From contig NZ_JANIIC010000013.1 of assembly GCF_024519315.1 (NCBI RefSeq), positions 1-64,000 on the forward strand: a stretch of 64,000 nucleotides of DNA. The letters are read 5' to 3'. The DNA is from Streptomyces malaysiensis subsp. samsunensis (GTDB lineage: Bacteria > Actinomycetota > Actinomycetes > Streptomycetales > Streptomycetaceae). Made by a program: the position numbers and the translations under genes. The notes beneath the pieces were generated by a model. It saw only the letters and a list, made by a program, of their open reading frames with translations, was not told the origin of the DNA and ran no database searches. Positions 52,111-60,981 of this stretch are shown here, one piece after another. The first letter of the stretch is position 1. The number at the start of each line of letters is the position of its first letter.

Positions 52111-53046
52111 ATGAGGATCGGTTTCATCGGCCTGGGCAACATGGGACGCCACATGGCCCGCCATCTCATCCACGCGGGCCACCTGGTCACCGTGCACGAC
52201 ACCCGGCCGGAGGCCGCCGCCGAGCACCTGGCGCTCGGCGCCCGCTGGGCCGATTCCCCCGCGGACTGCGCCGAGGGCGCGGAGCTGCTGATCACCATGC
52301 TCCCCACCCCGCGCATCGTCGAGGACGTACTGCTGCGCGGAGGCGCGGCAGAGGCGCTGCCACCCGGGGCCCTGTGGGTGGACATGTCGACCTCGACCCC
52401 GGCGGCCGCGGACCGCGTCGCCGCCGATGTGCTCGACGGCCGCGGGGTGCGCCGGATCGACGCACCGGTCAGCGGCATGGCGCGGGGCGCCGAGGCCGGA
52501 GCACTACAGATCTTCGTCGGTGGCGCGGACGATGACTTCCGCATCGCCCTGCCCGCCCTCGAAGCCATGGGCGATCCGGACCGGATTCTGCACGTCGGGC
52601 CGGTCGGCGCGGGCTACACCGTCAAGCTCATGCTCAACCTGCTGTGGTTCAGCCACCTGGTGGCCACCTCCGAGGTGCTCGCCATGGGCGTCAAGGCGGG
52701 CGTGGACCTCGGGACACTGCGCAACTCGCTGCTCGCGAGCCCGGCCAGCTCCTCCTTCATCGAGCAGGACCTCATGTCGGTCCTCGCCGACGGCGACTAC
52801 GACGACTCCTTCGCCATGGCGCTCGCCTGCAAGGATCTGGGACTCGCCGTCGACCTCGGCCGTGACCTGGGCGTGTCCACCGAGCTGTCCGCCCTCGTCG
52901 AGCAGATCTACCGCCGCTCCAAGGCCCAGCACGGCGAGCTCGCCGGTGAGATGAGCCCCGTCCGGCTCTACGAGGCCCTCGTCGGACAGGAGTTCCGGCT
53001 GCCCAACCCGGCCATCGAGCCGGCGGACGCGACACTCGCCGTCTGA
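52111..53046 (+). CDS. Beta-hydroxyacid dehydrogenase (3-hydroxyisobutyrate / tartronate-semialdehyde reductase type)
   Basis: 311 residues. IGFIGLGNMGRHMARHLIHAGH is the NAD(P) loop, DMSTSTPAAADRVA the substrate loop, DAPVSGMARGAEAGAL the conserved DAPVSGG-type motif, and the catalytic Lys lies in GYTVKLMLNLL. Family members reduce tartronate semialdehyde or oxidise 3-hydroxyisobutyrate. AGGACA precedes the ATG. The 3' end runs into a 24-base tandem repeat; the stop codon is inside the repeat and the last residues ADATLAV are encoded by the first unit. Confidence 0.84.
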   Translation: MRIGFIGLGNMGRHMARHLIHAGHLVTVHDTRPEAAAEHLALGARWADSPADCAEGAELLITMLPTPRIVEDVLLRGGAAEALPPGALWVDMSTSTPAAADRVAADVLDGRGVRRIDAPVSGMARGAEAGALQIFVGGADDDFRIALPALEAMGDPDRILHVGPVGAGYTVKLMLNLLWFSHLVATSEVLAMGVKAGVDLGTLRNSLLASPASSSFIEQDLMSVLADGDYDDSFAMALACKDLGLAVDLGRDLGVSTELSALVEQIYRRSKAQHGELAGEMSPVRLYEALVGQEFRLPNPAIEPADATLAV

Positions 53047-53144
53047 GCCGACGCGACACTCGCCGTCTGAGCGGACGCGACACTCAAGGTCCGAGCGGAC
53101 ACGACACCCGCCGTCCGGGAAGACATGACTCCCGCAGTCCGAGA
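53025..53144 (+). repeat. Five 24-base tandem repeats spanning a stop codon
   Basis: Units at 53025-53048, 53049-53072, 53073-53096, 53097-53120 and 53121-53144 share the core GACGCGACACTC, with increasing divergence rightwards. The first two contain in-frame GTCTGA, so the reductase stops in unit one; read on in frame, the units encode repeated (A/R)D(A/T)T(L/P)(A/K)V. The repeat fills most of the gap to the alcohol dehydrogenase. Confidence 0.88.
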
Positions 53145-53190
53145 ACGAGCGCACGCCACCCCTCCACCACCACGCCAGGAGCCGCACCCC

Positions 53191-54360
53191 ATGACCTCAT
53201 CCGGGCCCGGCGGTCCCACACCGCTGAGCATCGACCCCACCTGCCGTATCGAGTTCGGCCCCGGCCGGATCGGCCAACTCCCCGCACTGATCGCGGCGAC
53301 CGGCCACGATCGCGCCTTCGTCGTCACCGACCGCGGACTGCGCGCCGCGGGTGTCCTCGGTCCGGTCCTCAAGGCCCTCGACGCCGCCGGGCTGGAGTAC
53401 GCCGTCCACGACGAAGTGGCGCCCAACCCCTCCACGGCCAACGTGGACGCGGGTGCCGCACGCGCCCGTGCGTTCGGCACCGCCGCGGTCGTCGCCCTCG
53501 GCGGTGGCTCCGTACTCGACGCGGCGAAGGGCATCGCCCTGCTGGTCGGCAACCCCGACGCCACGGCCGCCGACGCCGACGACCTCTGGGAGGCGGCCGA
53601 CGGGCTACCGCTCGTGGCGATCCCCACCACCTCCGGCACCGGCGCCGAAACCAACGGCTTCGGGGTCATCGAGGACACCGCCGCCTGCCGCAAGGTGTAC
53701 CTCGGCCACCCCTCGGTGAAGCCGCGCATCGCGCTGCTCGACCCGGAGCTCACCCTGGGCCTGCCCGCCCCCGCCACCGCCGCCACCGGCATCGACGCCC
53801 TCGTACACGGCGTCGAGTCACTCGCCTCGCGCGGCGCCAACCCGGTGTCCACCGCCTACGCCACACAGGCCGTGGCCATGGTCAGCCGTGCCCTGCCCGC
53901 CGCCTACGCCGACGGCTCGGACCTGGACGCACGCGCCGAGCTGATGCTGGGAGCCCACCTCGCGGGCCAGGCCCTCACCCTCTCCGGGCTCGGGCTGGTC
54001 CACGGCATCGGCCACGCGCTGACCGCGCACACCGGCACCCCGCACGGCGTCGCCCTGGCCGCCGTCCTCGAGCAGGTGATGGAGTTCAACGCCCCCGCCG
54101 CGCGGGACGCCTACGAGCAAGTGGCACGCGCCATGCGCCTCGCGCCGCCCGCCGACGGGGACTGGGCGCGGACGGCCATCGAAGGGGTGCGCGAGCTCGC
54201 GGGCACTGTCGATGTGAAGCGCCCGCTGAGGACGCTCGGCGCGGATCGGGACATGCTGCCCTCGATCGCCACCGGGGCGGTGGCGGACGCGGTGACGAAG
54301 AACAATCCGCTGCCGCCCGATCACACCCAGGTCCTCGACATCCTCACCGCCACCTACTGA
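53191..54360 (+). CDS. Iron-containing alcohol dehydrogenase
   Basis: 389 residues. The NAD-binding Gly motif is VALGGGSVLDAAKGIAL, TTSGTGAETNGFGVI follows, and the metal site is built from Asp in ATGIDALVHGVES and His residues there and in GLVHGIGHALTAHTGTPHG. Group III ADHs reduce or oxidise diverse alcohols, including lactaldehyde and methanol. It is the last gene of the fae-like operon and may make or remove the aldehyde that the Fae homologue handles. ATG 53191 has CAGGAG upstream. Confidence 0.85.
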   Translation: MTSSGPGGPTPLSIDPTCRIEFGPGRIGQLPALIAATGHDRAFVVTDRGLRAAGVLGPVLKALDAAGLEYAVHDEVAPNPSTANVDAGAARARAFGTAAVVALGGGSVLDAAKGIALLVGNPDATAADADDLWEAADGLPLVAIPTTSGTGAETNGFGVIEDTAACRKVYLGHPSVKPRIALLDPELTLGLPAPATAATGIDALVHGVESLASRGANPVSTAYATQAVAMVSRALPAAYADGSDLDARAELMLGAHLAGQALTLSGLGLVHGIGHALTAHTGTPHGVALAAVLEQVMEFNAPAARDAYEQVARAMRLAPPADGDWARTAIEGVRELAGTVDVKRPLRTLGADRDMLPSIATGAVADAVTKNNPLPPDHTQVLDILTATY

Positions 54361-54366
54361 TCGCGG

Positions 54367-54398
54367 GCGCGTGGACCGTCCCCTGACGGTCCACGCGC
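54367..54398. terminator. Terminator, 14-bp perfect stem
   Basis: GCGCGTGGACCGTC (54367-54380) pairs perfectly with GACGGTCCACGCGC (54385-54398) around a CCCT loop, directly after the alcohol dehydrogenase stop and before the convergent MarR gene. Confidence 0.85.
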
Positions 54399-54501
54399 GG
54401 TCGCCGCGGCCGTCAGCCGCGCGCTGCCGCACTGGTGTCGTCTGTGTTCCGGACTGGTGTCGTCAGTGTTCCGGGCGGTGCGAGCCGCCCGGAACGCTCA
54501 C

Positions 54502-54960
54502 TCAGTGGTGCCAGGCACGGCCGCCCGTGTTGTGGATGAACCGCTGCAACACCTTCATGGTCGTCAGGTACTCCTCGTCGGAGATGCCCGCGCGGCGTTC
54601 CGCCTCCAGTTCGCCCTGGAGGGCCGCGGCCTTGTCGTAGAACGCCCTGCCCTCCGCCGTGATGCCCAGACGTCCCTCGGCGTCCTCGGTGATCCAGCCC
54701 CGGGCGATGGTCGCGTCGATCTCCGACTCCATGACGTCCGCACCCGAGTCCAGATAGTTGCGGAGGAGGCGGGACACCTCACCGCGGGTCCTGGCGGTGT
54801 CCGCGTTCGCGATCTGCGCCAGGACCCACCACTGCGGCTGGGTGGTGCCGATCTCGGCGAGAGTGGACTGGATGCGGGTGACAACGGCCTTGTAGGCCGC
54901 CCAACTCCAGTAGCCGATGGGCTGCCGTAGCAGTTCGGCGTCGCTGTGGGAGTACTCCAT
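54502..54960 (-). CDS. MarR-family regulator
   Basis: 152 residues with the MarR fold: helix 1 ELLRQPIGYWSWAAYKAVV, recognition region TARTRGEVSRLLRNYLDSG, wing ITEDAEGRLGITAEG and a C-terminal dimer helix. It is divergent from the histidine kinase gene, with phased direct repeats in the gap. ATG 54960 has GGAGGG upstream; a longer start at 55041 would run through those repeats and is rejected. Confidence 0.83.
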   Translation of the reverse strand: MEYSHSDAELLRQPIGYWSWAAYKAVVTRIQSTLAEIGTTQPQWWVLAQIANADTARTRGEVSRLLRNYLDSGADVMESEIDATIARGWITEDAEGRLGITAEGRAFYDKAAALQGELEAERRAGISDEEYLTTMKVLQRFIHNTGGRAWHH

Positions 54961-54980
54961 GACCGGTCCCTCCGTTATTG

Positions 54981-55020
54981 CCTGAACTCGTTTGAACGCG
55001 TTTGAACTCGCTTGACGTCG
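54981..55020. promoter_or_regulatory. Four phased 10-base direct repeats upstream of MarR
   Basis: CCTGAACTCG, TTTGAACGCG, TTTGAACTCG and CTTGACGTCG follow one another exactly every 10 bases, one helical turn apart. A looser inverted counterpart, GTTCAACCCGACTTCAAG, lies at 55036-55053. This looks like a multi-site operator for the MarR protein and covers its promoter. Confidence 0.7.
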
Positions 55021-55154
55021 AGACCGACCGTAAAAGTTCAACCCGACTTCAAGTCAAGCCCCATTAGGCTCCTCGCATGCCCGTGCGTATGGAGTCTTCG
55101 ACGGTGGTCCGGCGCCTTCGGCCGGTGGTGCGCTGGTGACGCTCGCGGGGCCTG

Positions 55155-56264
55155 GTGACCCGGGACCGTGAGCTCGCGCTCGTCCTCACGGCGCTGGTGT
55201 TCGTCCCGGCCCTGTCGCGCATCTCCTCGACGTTCGGCGATCTGCCCGCTCGGCACGGCGATGCCTTCGCGGTGCTCCTGTCCCTGGGGCAGACCGTGCC
55301 GCTGGTGGTGCGCACCCGCCGGCCGGCCGTGTGCCTGGCGGTGGTGGGGCCGTCGTTCGCGGTCCATGAGTCGCTCGGCTATCCGCCCACCTTCGGCAGC
55401 ATGGGGCTCTACCTCGCCCTGTACGGCGCCGGATCGCGTCTGTCCCGCCACCGGAACGTGGTGGCGGCCCTGGCGAGCGCGGGCTACCTGGCGTTCGCGA
55501 TCACCCTGCACACGCTGGACTCCCCCGAACGGTTCCTCGACTACCTCATCTTCTTCCTCGCGCTGGCCGCGTTCTGGATCCTCGGCAGCTACGTCCGTGC
55601 GCGGCGTGCGGACGAGGCCGAGCGGCGACGTCTCGCCGCGCTCGCGGCCACCGCGGCGGAACGGTCCCGGATCGCACGCGAGCTGCACGACGTGGTGACC
55701 CACCATGTGACCGCCATGGTGGTGCAGGCCGACGCCGCGCAGTTCCTCACCGAATCGCCCGGCCGTGTCACCGAGGGACTGACCGCGATCAGCGGTACCG
55801 GCCGCCAGGCACTGGGCGAACTGCGGCATCTGCTGGGCGTGTTGGAGGCGACGGACGATTCGGCGCCCGCGCGGCGGACACCCGCGCTCGGCACCATCGA
55901 GGAGCTCGTCGCACGGACCCGGCTCGGCGGTCAGCCGGTCGAACTCGTCGAGGAGGGCGAACGACCGCCCATGGCGGCCGGAGCCGAGCTGGCCGCCTAC
56001 CGGGTCGTACAGGAGTCGCTCACGAACGCCGTCAAGCACGCCGCCGGACACGCGACCGAGGTATGGGTCCGCTACCACCGCGACGGGGTGGACATCGACG
56101 TGACCACGGACGGGCCGTCCCGTGTCGCCCACGCTCCGGACGGGCGCGGGCTCAACGGACTTCGAGAACGGGTGGGCCTGGTCGGTGGCGAGCTGGAGGC
56201 GGGCGCGCGGCCCGGCGGCGGGTTCAGCGTCAGCGCCCGGATTCCCGCCGGGAGCGGCTCATGA
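55155..56264 (+). CDS. Two-component sensor histidine kinase (NarL-type partner)
   Basis: 369 residues. About four membrane helices make up residues 5-145; the HisKA_3 helix has the phospho-acceptor His in IARELHDVVTHHVTAMVVQ; the ATPase domain has AYRVVQESLTNAVKHA (N box) and GRGLNGLRERV (G box). Such kinases signal through an adjacent LuxR-type response regulator, whose ATG overlaps this stop (ATGA), but that gene is cut after six codons. The kinase therefore looks orphaned. GTG 55155 is the only sensible start after an upstream in-frame stop. Confidence 0.82.
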   Translation: MTRDRELALVLTALVFVPALSRISSTFGDLPARHGDAFAVLLSLGQTVPLVVRTRRPAVCLAVVGPSFAVHESLGYPPTFGSMGLYLALYGAGSRLSRHRNVVAALASAGYLAFAITLHTLDSPERFLDYLIFFLALAAFWILGSYVRARRADEAERRRLAALAATAAERSRIARELHDVVTHHVTAMVVQADAAQFLTESPGRVTEGLTAISGTGRQALGELRHLLGVLEATDDSAPARRTPALGTIEELVARTRLGGQPVELVEEGERPPMAAGAELAAYRVVQESLTNAVKHAAGHATEVWVRYHRDGVDIDVTTDGPSRVAHAPDGRGLNGLRERVGLVGGELEAGARPGGGFSVSARIPAGSGS

Positions 56265-56278
56265 TCCGGGTGCTGATC
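56261..56278 (+). pseudogene. Response-regulator stub (six codons)
   Basis: ATGATCCGGGTGCTGATC encodes MIRVLI, the standard start of NarL-type response regulators, overlapping the kinase stop by four bases. The next codons (RAGRCAPP) lack the expected acidic pair (ADDQ), and no receiver or LuxR domain follows before the methyltransferase gene. The rest of the regulator has been deleted. Confidence 0.7.
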
Positions 56279-56366
56279 CGCGCGGGCCGGTGCGCCCCGC
56301 CAGCCGGGATGCCGGGGCCGGACGGCGATGTCGCTGTGGATCGGCGTCCCGGGGAAAGACGAGCGG

Positions 56367-57227
56367 TCAGCGGTCGGCCGCCAGAAGACGCACGCGGCCC
56401 GTGCCCGGGAGGGCCGGGTCGAAGGCAGGGGGCACGGGGCGGTCGTGGCGCTTCGCCAGGTCGGTGAGGGGCTCTTCCTCGGCGCTCCAGCCGTGGTCCG
56501 CGAGCCACTCGGCGGGCGGCTGCGCCATCTCGTTCTTCCACAGGCCGGACAGCATGTTCATGATGCCTCCCGGTGAGGCCGCTGCCTCCTGGGCCTGGTC
56601 CGTGTTCACCATCGACCGGGTGACATGCTCCACCGCGAGGTGGCTGCCCGGCGCGGACAGCGCGCCGATCCGGTCGAGCAGGTGATCCGCGTCACGCGCG
56701 GTGAGGTAGACCAGTATCCCCTCGACCAGCCAGGCCGTCGGCTCGTCCGCGCGGAAGCCCTGCTTCATCAGCAGCGCGGGCCAGTCCTCGCGCAGATCCC
56801 CCGCGATCACCTCGCGCTCACAGCGCGGCACTTCCCCCTGGAGTACGTGTTCCTTGAAGTCGAGCACCTCGGGCTGGTCCAGTTCGAAGAGGCGTGTCCC
56901 GGCCGGCCAGTGCAATCGGAAGGCACGGGTGTCCAGACCGGCCGCGAGCAGGACCGCCTGGCGGCAGCCCGCCGCGCACGCGTGCATGAAGTAGTCGTCG
57001 AAGTACCGGGTGCGCAGGGCGAAGTAGTCGCCCATGACCTCGGTGAACAGCCTCCCCTCCCCCTGGGTCCAGGCCACCTGCTGCTCGGCGCCCGCGGCGT
57101 CGACGAAACGCGTGGCCAGGGGGTCCTCGAACAGCCGGTCCTGGCGCCGGCTCTCGGCCGCGCGGGTTATGCCCACGAACAGCGCGGTGCTGCTGACCCC
57201 CGCCAGGCGCTCGTGTCCGTCGGTCAC
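56367..57227 (-). CDS. SAM-dependent methyltransferase (leucine carboxyl methyltransferase-like family)
   Basis: 286 residues. The family opening VSSTALFVGITRAAESRRQDRLFEDPLA-like, RTRYFDDYFM, the SAM loop VLLAAGLDTRAFRL, FELDQPEVLDFK and WLVEGILVYLTA identify the PPM1/TIGR00027-type group common in actinomycetes. Targets are usually unknown O-methyl acceptors, sometimes polyketides. GTG 57227 is preceded by AGGGGAG. It is convergent with the damaged kinase/regulator pair. Confidence 0.85.
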   Translation of the reverse strand: MTDGHERLAGVSSTALFVGITRAAESRRQDRLFEDPLATRFVDAAGAEQQVAWTQGEGRLFTEVMGDYFALRTRYFDDYFMHACAAGCRQAVLLAAGLDTRAFRLHWPAGTRLFELDQPEVLDFKEHVLQGEVPRCEREVIAGDLREDWPALLMKQGFRADEPTAWLVEGILVYLTARDADHLLDRIGALSAPGSHLAVEHVTRSMVNTDQAQEAAASPGGIMNMLSGLWKNEMAQPPAEWLADHGWSAEEEPLTDLAKRHDRPVPPAFDPALPGTGRVRLLAADR

Positions 57228-57335
57228 GTGGTTCTCCCCTTCGTATGGTTTCCTGTCATGCCGCTCCCGCTCATGGGCGGGTCGCTCCTGTCCATGAGCG
57301 TGTGGTCCTGTTGATGGGCGTGTCGGTCCCGCTCA

Positions 57336-60300
57336 TCAGACAGTGCGTTTGCGGTACGCCTCGCGGTCGAAGCGCACGCCGCCGCGCCAGATCGCCTCGA
57401 TCGACCGGGTGCGGCCGATGTCCTTCGTGGGGTCGCCCTCGACGAGGACGAGGTCCGCGCGCCGCCCCGGCGCGATCATTCCGCGGTCCGAGAGGCCGAA
57501 GTGTTCGGCGGGGGCCGAGGTCGCCGCCGTGAGCGCCTCCGCCGGAGTCAGTCCGGCCCGGACGAGGAGGGCGAGCTCGGTGTGCAGACTGGCGCCGTGG
57601 ACGACCGGGCAGGCGCGGTCCGGCCGGTAGTTGGTGTCGGTTCCCGCCAGTACGGGCACACCTGCCCCGCGCAGAGCGGCCACGCTCGACAGGGCGTGGC
57701 CGAAGTCGTGGTCGGCGGACGCATGCTCCACGCACAGGCCCTCATGGCCTTCCGCCATCGCCGTACGGGCGTGATCCGGGAGGTAGCCGGCGATCCGCGG
57801 ATCGTCCGCCAGTGACCGTCCTGCGCGGGCCGAGGCGGAGGTCTCGGGTGCGGACGCCTCCAGCATGGCCAGGGTGGGGATGACGACCCGCCGCTCGTCC
57901 GCGATCCGGCTGACGAACGCGTCGTCCAGATCCCCTTCCAGCGGAAGGTGTGTCAGCATGTCCACGCCGCTGTCCAGGGCGAGCCGTGCGGACCACAGGG
58001 CGGACACATGGGCCACGGTGAGCAGGCCACGGCGCCGCGCGGCCTCGGCGAGCGCCGTCACGGTCGCCCGGTCCAGAGCGGGCAGCGACATCCCGTGGTT
58101 CGCGCCGTCATCCACGATGATCTTGATGAAGTGTGCGCCCTCTGCCTGTCTCGCGGCCACGAACGCATCGGCCCGCTCGGGCCCGGCCACCGTCGGCAGC
58201 AGCGGCATGGTGACGCCGGGGTGCCCACCGGGCGCGCTCGAGGCGGAGGGCAGCGCGGCCACCCAGCCCGGATCGGTGCGGTAGGTCACCAGGACACCGC
58301 CGTCCACGTCCACCGGGGTGTCCGTGACCACGGCGCGGGCCTCCACCACACCGGGGCAGGACGGGGTGCCGCGCAGCTCCCTGACGCCGGTGCGCGCCGT
58401 GCCGCCCTTCACAAAGCCGGCCCGCTCCAGATTGCCCCGCCAGTAGGCGGCCCCGCGTGTGGTGAACCGCGAAGGGGCGGACAGTTGCTCGTCCTCGGCC
58501 TTCTGACGCTTGCGCAGTTCCACGAGGCCGCGCAGTTCGGTGTGCGCCGTCGTGCCCTCGTAGGCGCCCCGCAGCTCCTCGAGGCGCAGGAAGAAGACGT
58601 CGTTCCAGTGGTCGATCGCCCCCATCCGGGCGAGATCGCGGCTCATGGCGCGCAGCATCCGCTTCGCCGAGCCGAACGCGCGGGTGCGGCAGAACCTCAG
58701 CCGCTCCCTGTTGTAGAGCGAGCTCTGTGCCTTGCGGCGGACCACGTCGTAGAACAGCCGGCGCGGCCCGCGCAGGTGCTCGTCCAGATAGGCGTCGGCC
58801 TTCTCGCCGGGGTTGGCGTCCACCTCGGGGAGCGCGGCGCGCACCATGGCGAACAGGCTGGACGGGTCCTCCCGCAGATCGGCCACTTCGAGCTTCAGCT
58901 CGTCCAGGCTGCGGTAGCCGTACGCGGCGATGTACTCGTCCACCGACGCGAGGAACGTGGTGTGGCCGCCGTCACGCAGCGCCTGGTAGGTGTGCACGGC
59001 GGGGGTGTCCTGGAGGAGGCGGCTCAGTTCGGCGTCATCGCGGACGGTGGCCGCGAGGCGCGCCAGCGCACGGGCGGGTTCGATGGACTCCACGCGGGAG
59101 CCGGGGCCGGCGGCGCTCCAGGTGAGCCACTCGGGGGCGTCGGGCAGCCAGCGTCTGTTCAGCAGGGCGAGTGCGCCGATGGACCAGAGGATCGAGGCGT
59201 CCAGGGTCTGCATCGGACCCCACTTCTCCAGCAGGTCCTTCTCCAGGGCGCGGAAACGCCGGTAGACGTCCTGGCCCTCCATCGCGTCGTAGTCGACGTT
59301 GTCGAACTCCTCGTACGCCTTGTAGAAGTAGTCCATGAAACGCTCGACCGAGCGGTTCATGGTGAGGAAGCGGCGCATGAACGCGGCCGCCGTCCCTGCG
59401 CGGGACAGCCGGCCGCGGAGGGAAGAGGAGAAGGTGTACGGATAGATCCGCTCCGCCGTTTCGTCGTCGAGTGGCTCCTTGACTCCGATCGCGACTTCCA
59501 GGACTTTCCTGTTGAGTTTGTAGAGTGGCGCGATGCGTACCATCCGGTACCAGTGGAGCAGGTTGTAGTACACCCGGCCGTGGAAATAGCCGAGCATATG
59601 GGGAGCCCATTCCGTGATCTCACGCAGTGCGGCGGGAGGGACCCGGAGCCCTCGGGCATAGTATTCGTAGACCTTGCCGTAGACATTGGCCGCGAAACTA
59701 TAGGTCAGCGGTGAGACGATTCCGGAGAAGCTCTCGATGATGTTGGCATTGTCCCAGATCCGGAGTTCGCCTTCGCTTGGACCCAACTCATCCATCGGCC
59801 GCCGGACGTCATCCGGCAGCGCGGTGATGGGGCGGGCCTGCAAAATCCATAAGGCGTCGTCCACGAGCGCCCACTCGATGTCCTGCGGAGTGTCGAAGAC
59901 CGCCGCGATACGCACCCCGGCTTCATGCAGCCGCGCTATGTCCTTCGGGCTCAGCGACAGCTTCTCCCGGTCGGTCCGCTCCACTTCGCCGACCAGATAT
60001 CCGGAGCCCGCCGGGTCCAGGTGGTAACGCTCCCGCTTCTCACCGAGCACGGTTTCCTCCACCGCGCCCGTGGCGGCGTCGAGGACGACGGTGTCGGCGT
60101 CCACCGCGCCCGATACCAGACCCTCGCCCAGTCCGTAAACAGAACTGACCACATGCTGCCACCGGTCTCCGGTCACCGGGTTGGCGGTGAACATGACACC
60201 GCTGACCTCGGCGTCCACCATGTCCTGCACGACGACGGCGAGACCCTCACCACGCGGCGGCAGCCCGTGGCGCAGCCGGTAGTGCAGCGATCGCTCGGAG

Positions 60301-60749
60301 AACGCCGACGCCCAGCACTTCTTGACGTGCGCCATCACTTCGGGGAGACCGGACACATTGAGGAAGGTCGCGAATTGCCCGGCGAAGGAGAGTTCCGAGC
60401 CGTCCTCCTCGACGCCGGAGGAACGCACCGCCACCCGGGCGCGCCCCACATGGGCATACGCGGCTTCGACGACCGACGCGGCTTCGTCGCTCAACTCCCC
60501 CGACTCGATGATTTCGGCCAGCTGCCCGGAGATTCGGCTCACATTGTCCTGGGTGACCTCGGCGAGCAGTTCCTCGATGCGCCCCGCCCCGTCGACCGCG
60601 GCGATGAATTCCTGGAATACATCGAGGCCCACGACCGCCCATCGGGGGACGGCGAGCCCGTTCCTGGAGAGCTCATGGCGATTCCGCCCCTTGCCGCCCG
60701 CCAGCTTCGCGGCCGCGCCTGGGAGGCTGTCGTCGACTATGGCTCGCAT
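57336..60749 (-). pseudogene. In-frame chimera: PEP-synthase/rifampin-phosphotransferase-like N-part fused to amidohydrolase C-part
   Basis: 1137 codons in one open frame. Residues 1-320 form the ATP-grasp PEP-synthase-like domain (AKLAGGKGRNRHELSRNG, VRSSGVEEDGSELSFAGQF, LWILQARPITALP); a long helical middle follows; then the swivelling domain starts (GTPSCPGVVEARAVV, LVTYRTDPGWVAALPSAS) and breaks off just before its catalytic SHxA histidine. From there the frame continues as an imidazolonepropionase-like amidohydrolase (FIKIIVDDGANHGMSLPAL, HVSALWSARLALDSGVDMLTHLP, VLAGTDTNYRPD, GRRADLVLVEGDP) lacking its N-terminal HxH. The junction is at about 58234-58243. Both halves lack essential residues, so a deletion product is most likely. 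ATG 60749 has AAGGAA upstream. Confidence 0.8.
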
Positions 60750-60981
60750 CAGTTTCCTTGACCTCCGGACACCCGGCCGTGAATCACACCCGGCTTGATC
60801 ATGAGGGTGTTTCACCGTACCCCACGGGTCATGCGATGGCGATCCTTCCCCTTCTTTTAAGGAGTTCCCCCTTGCCACCGTCAGGACGGCTGTTTGGTTG
60901 CTATGAGTTCCCCTAGTGATTTCCGCCGAGTTCCTCTGGCGCCGGGCGATTCACTGGGGGTAGTAGTGGGCTGGTAACGCT

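Noticed and set aside
57948-59714. 588-codon plus-strand frame opposite the PEP-synthase-like gene
   Set aside because: No motif and codon bias of a shadow frame; the minus strand is the coding strand.
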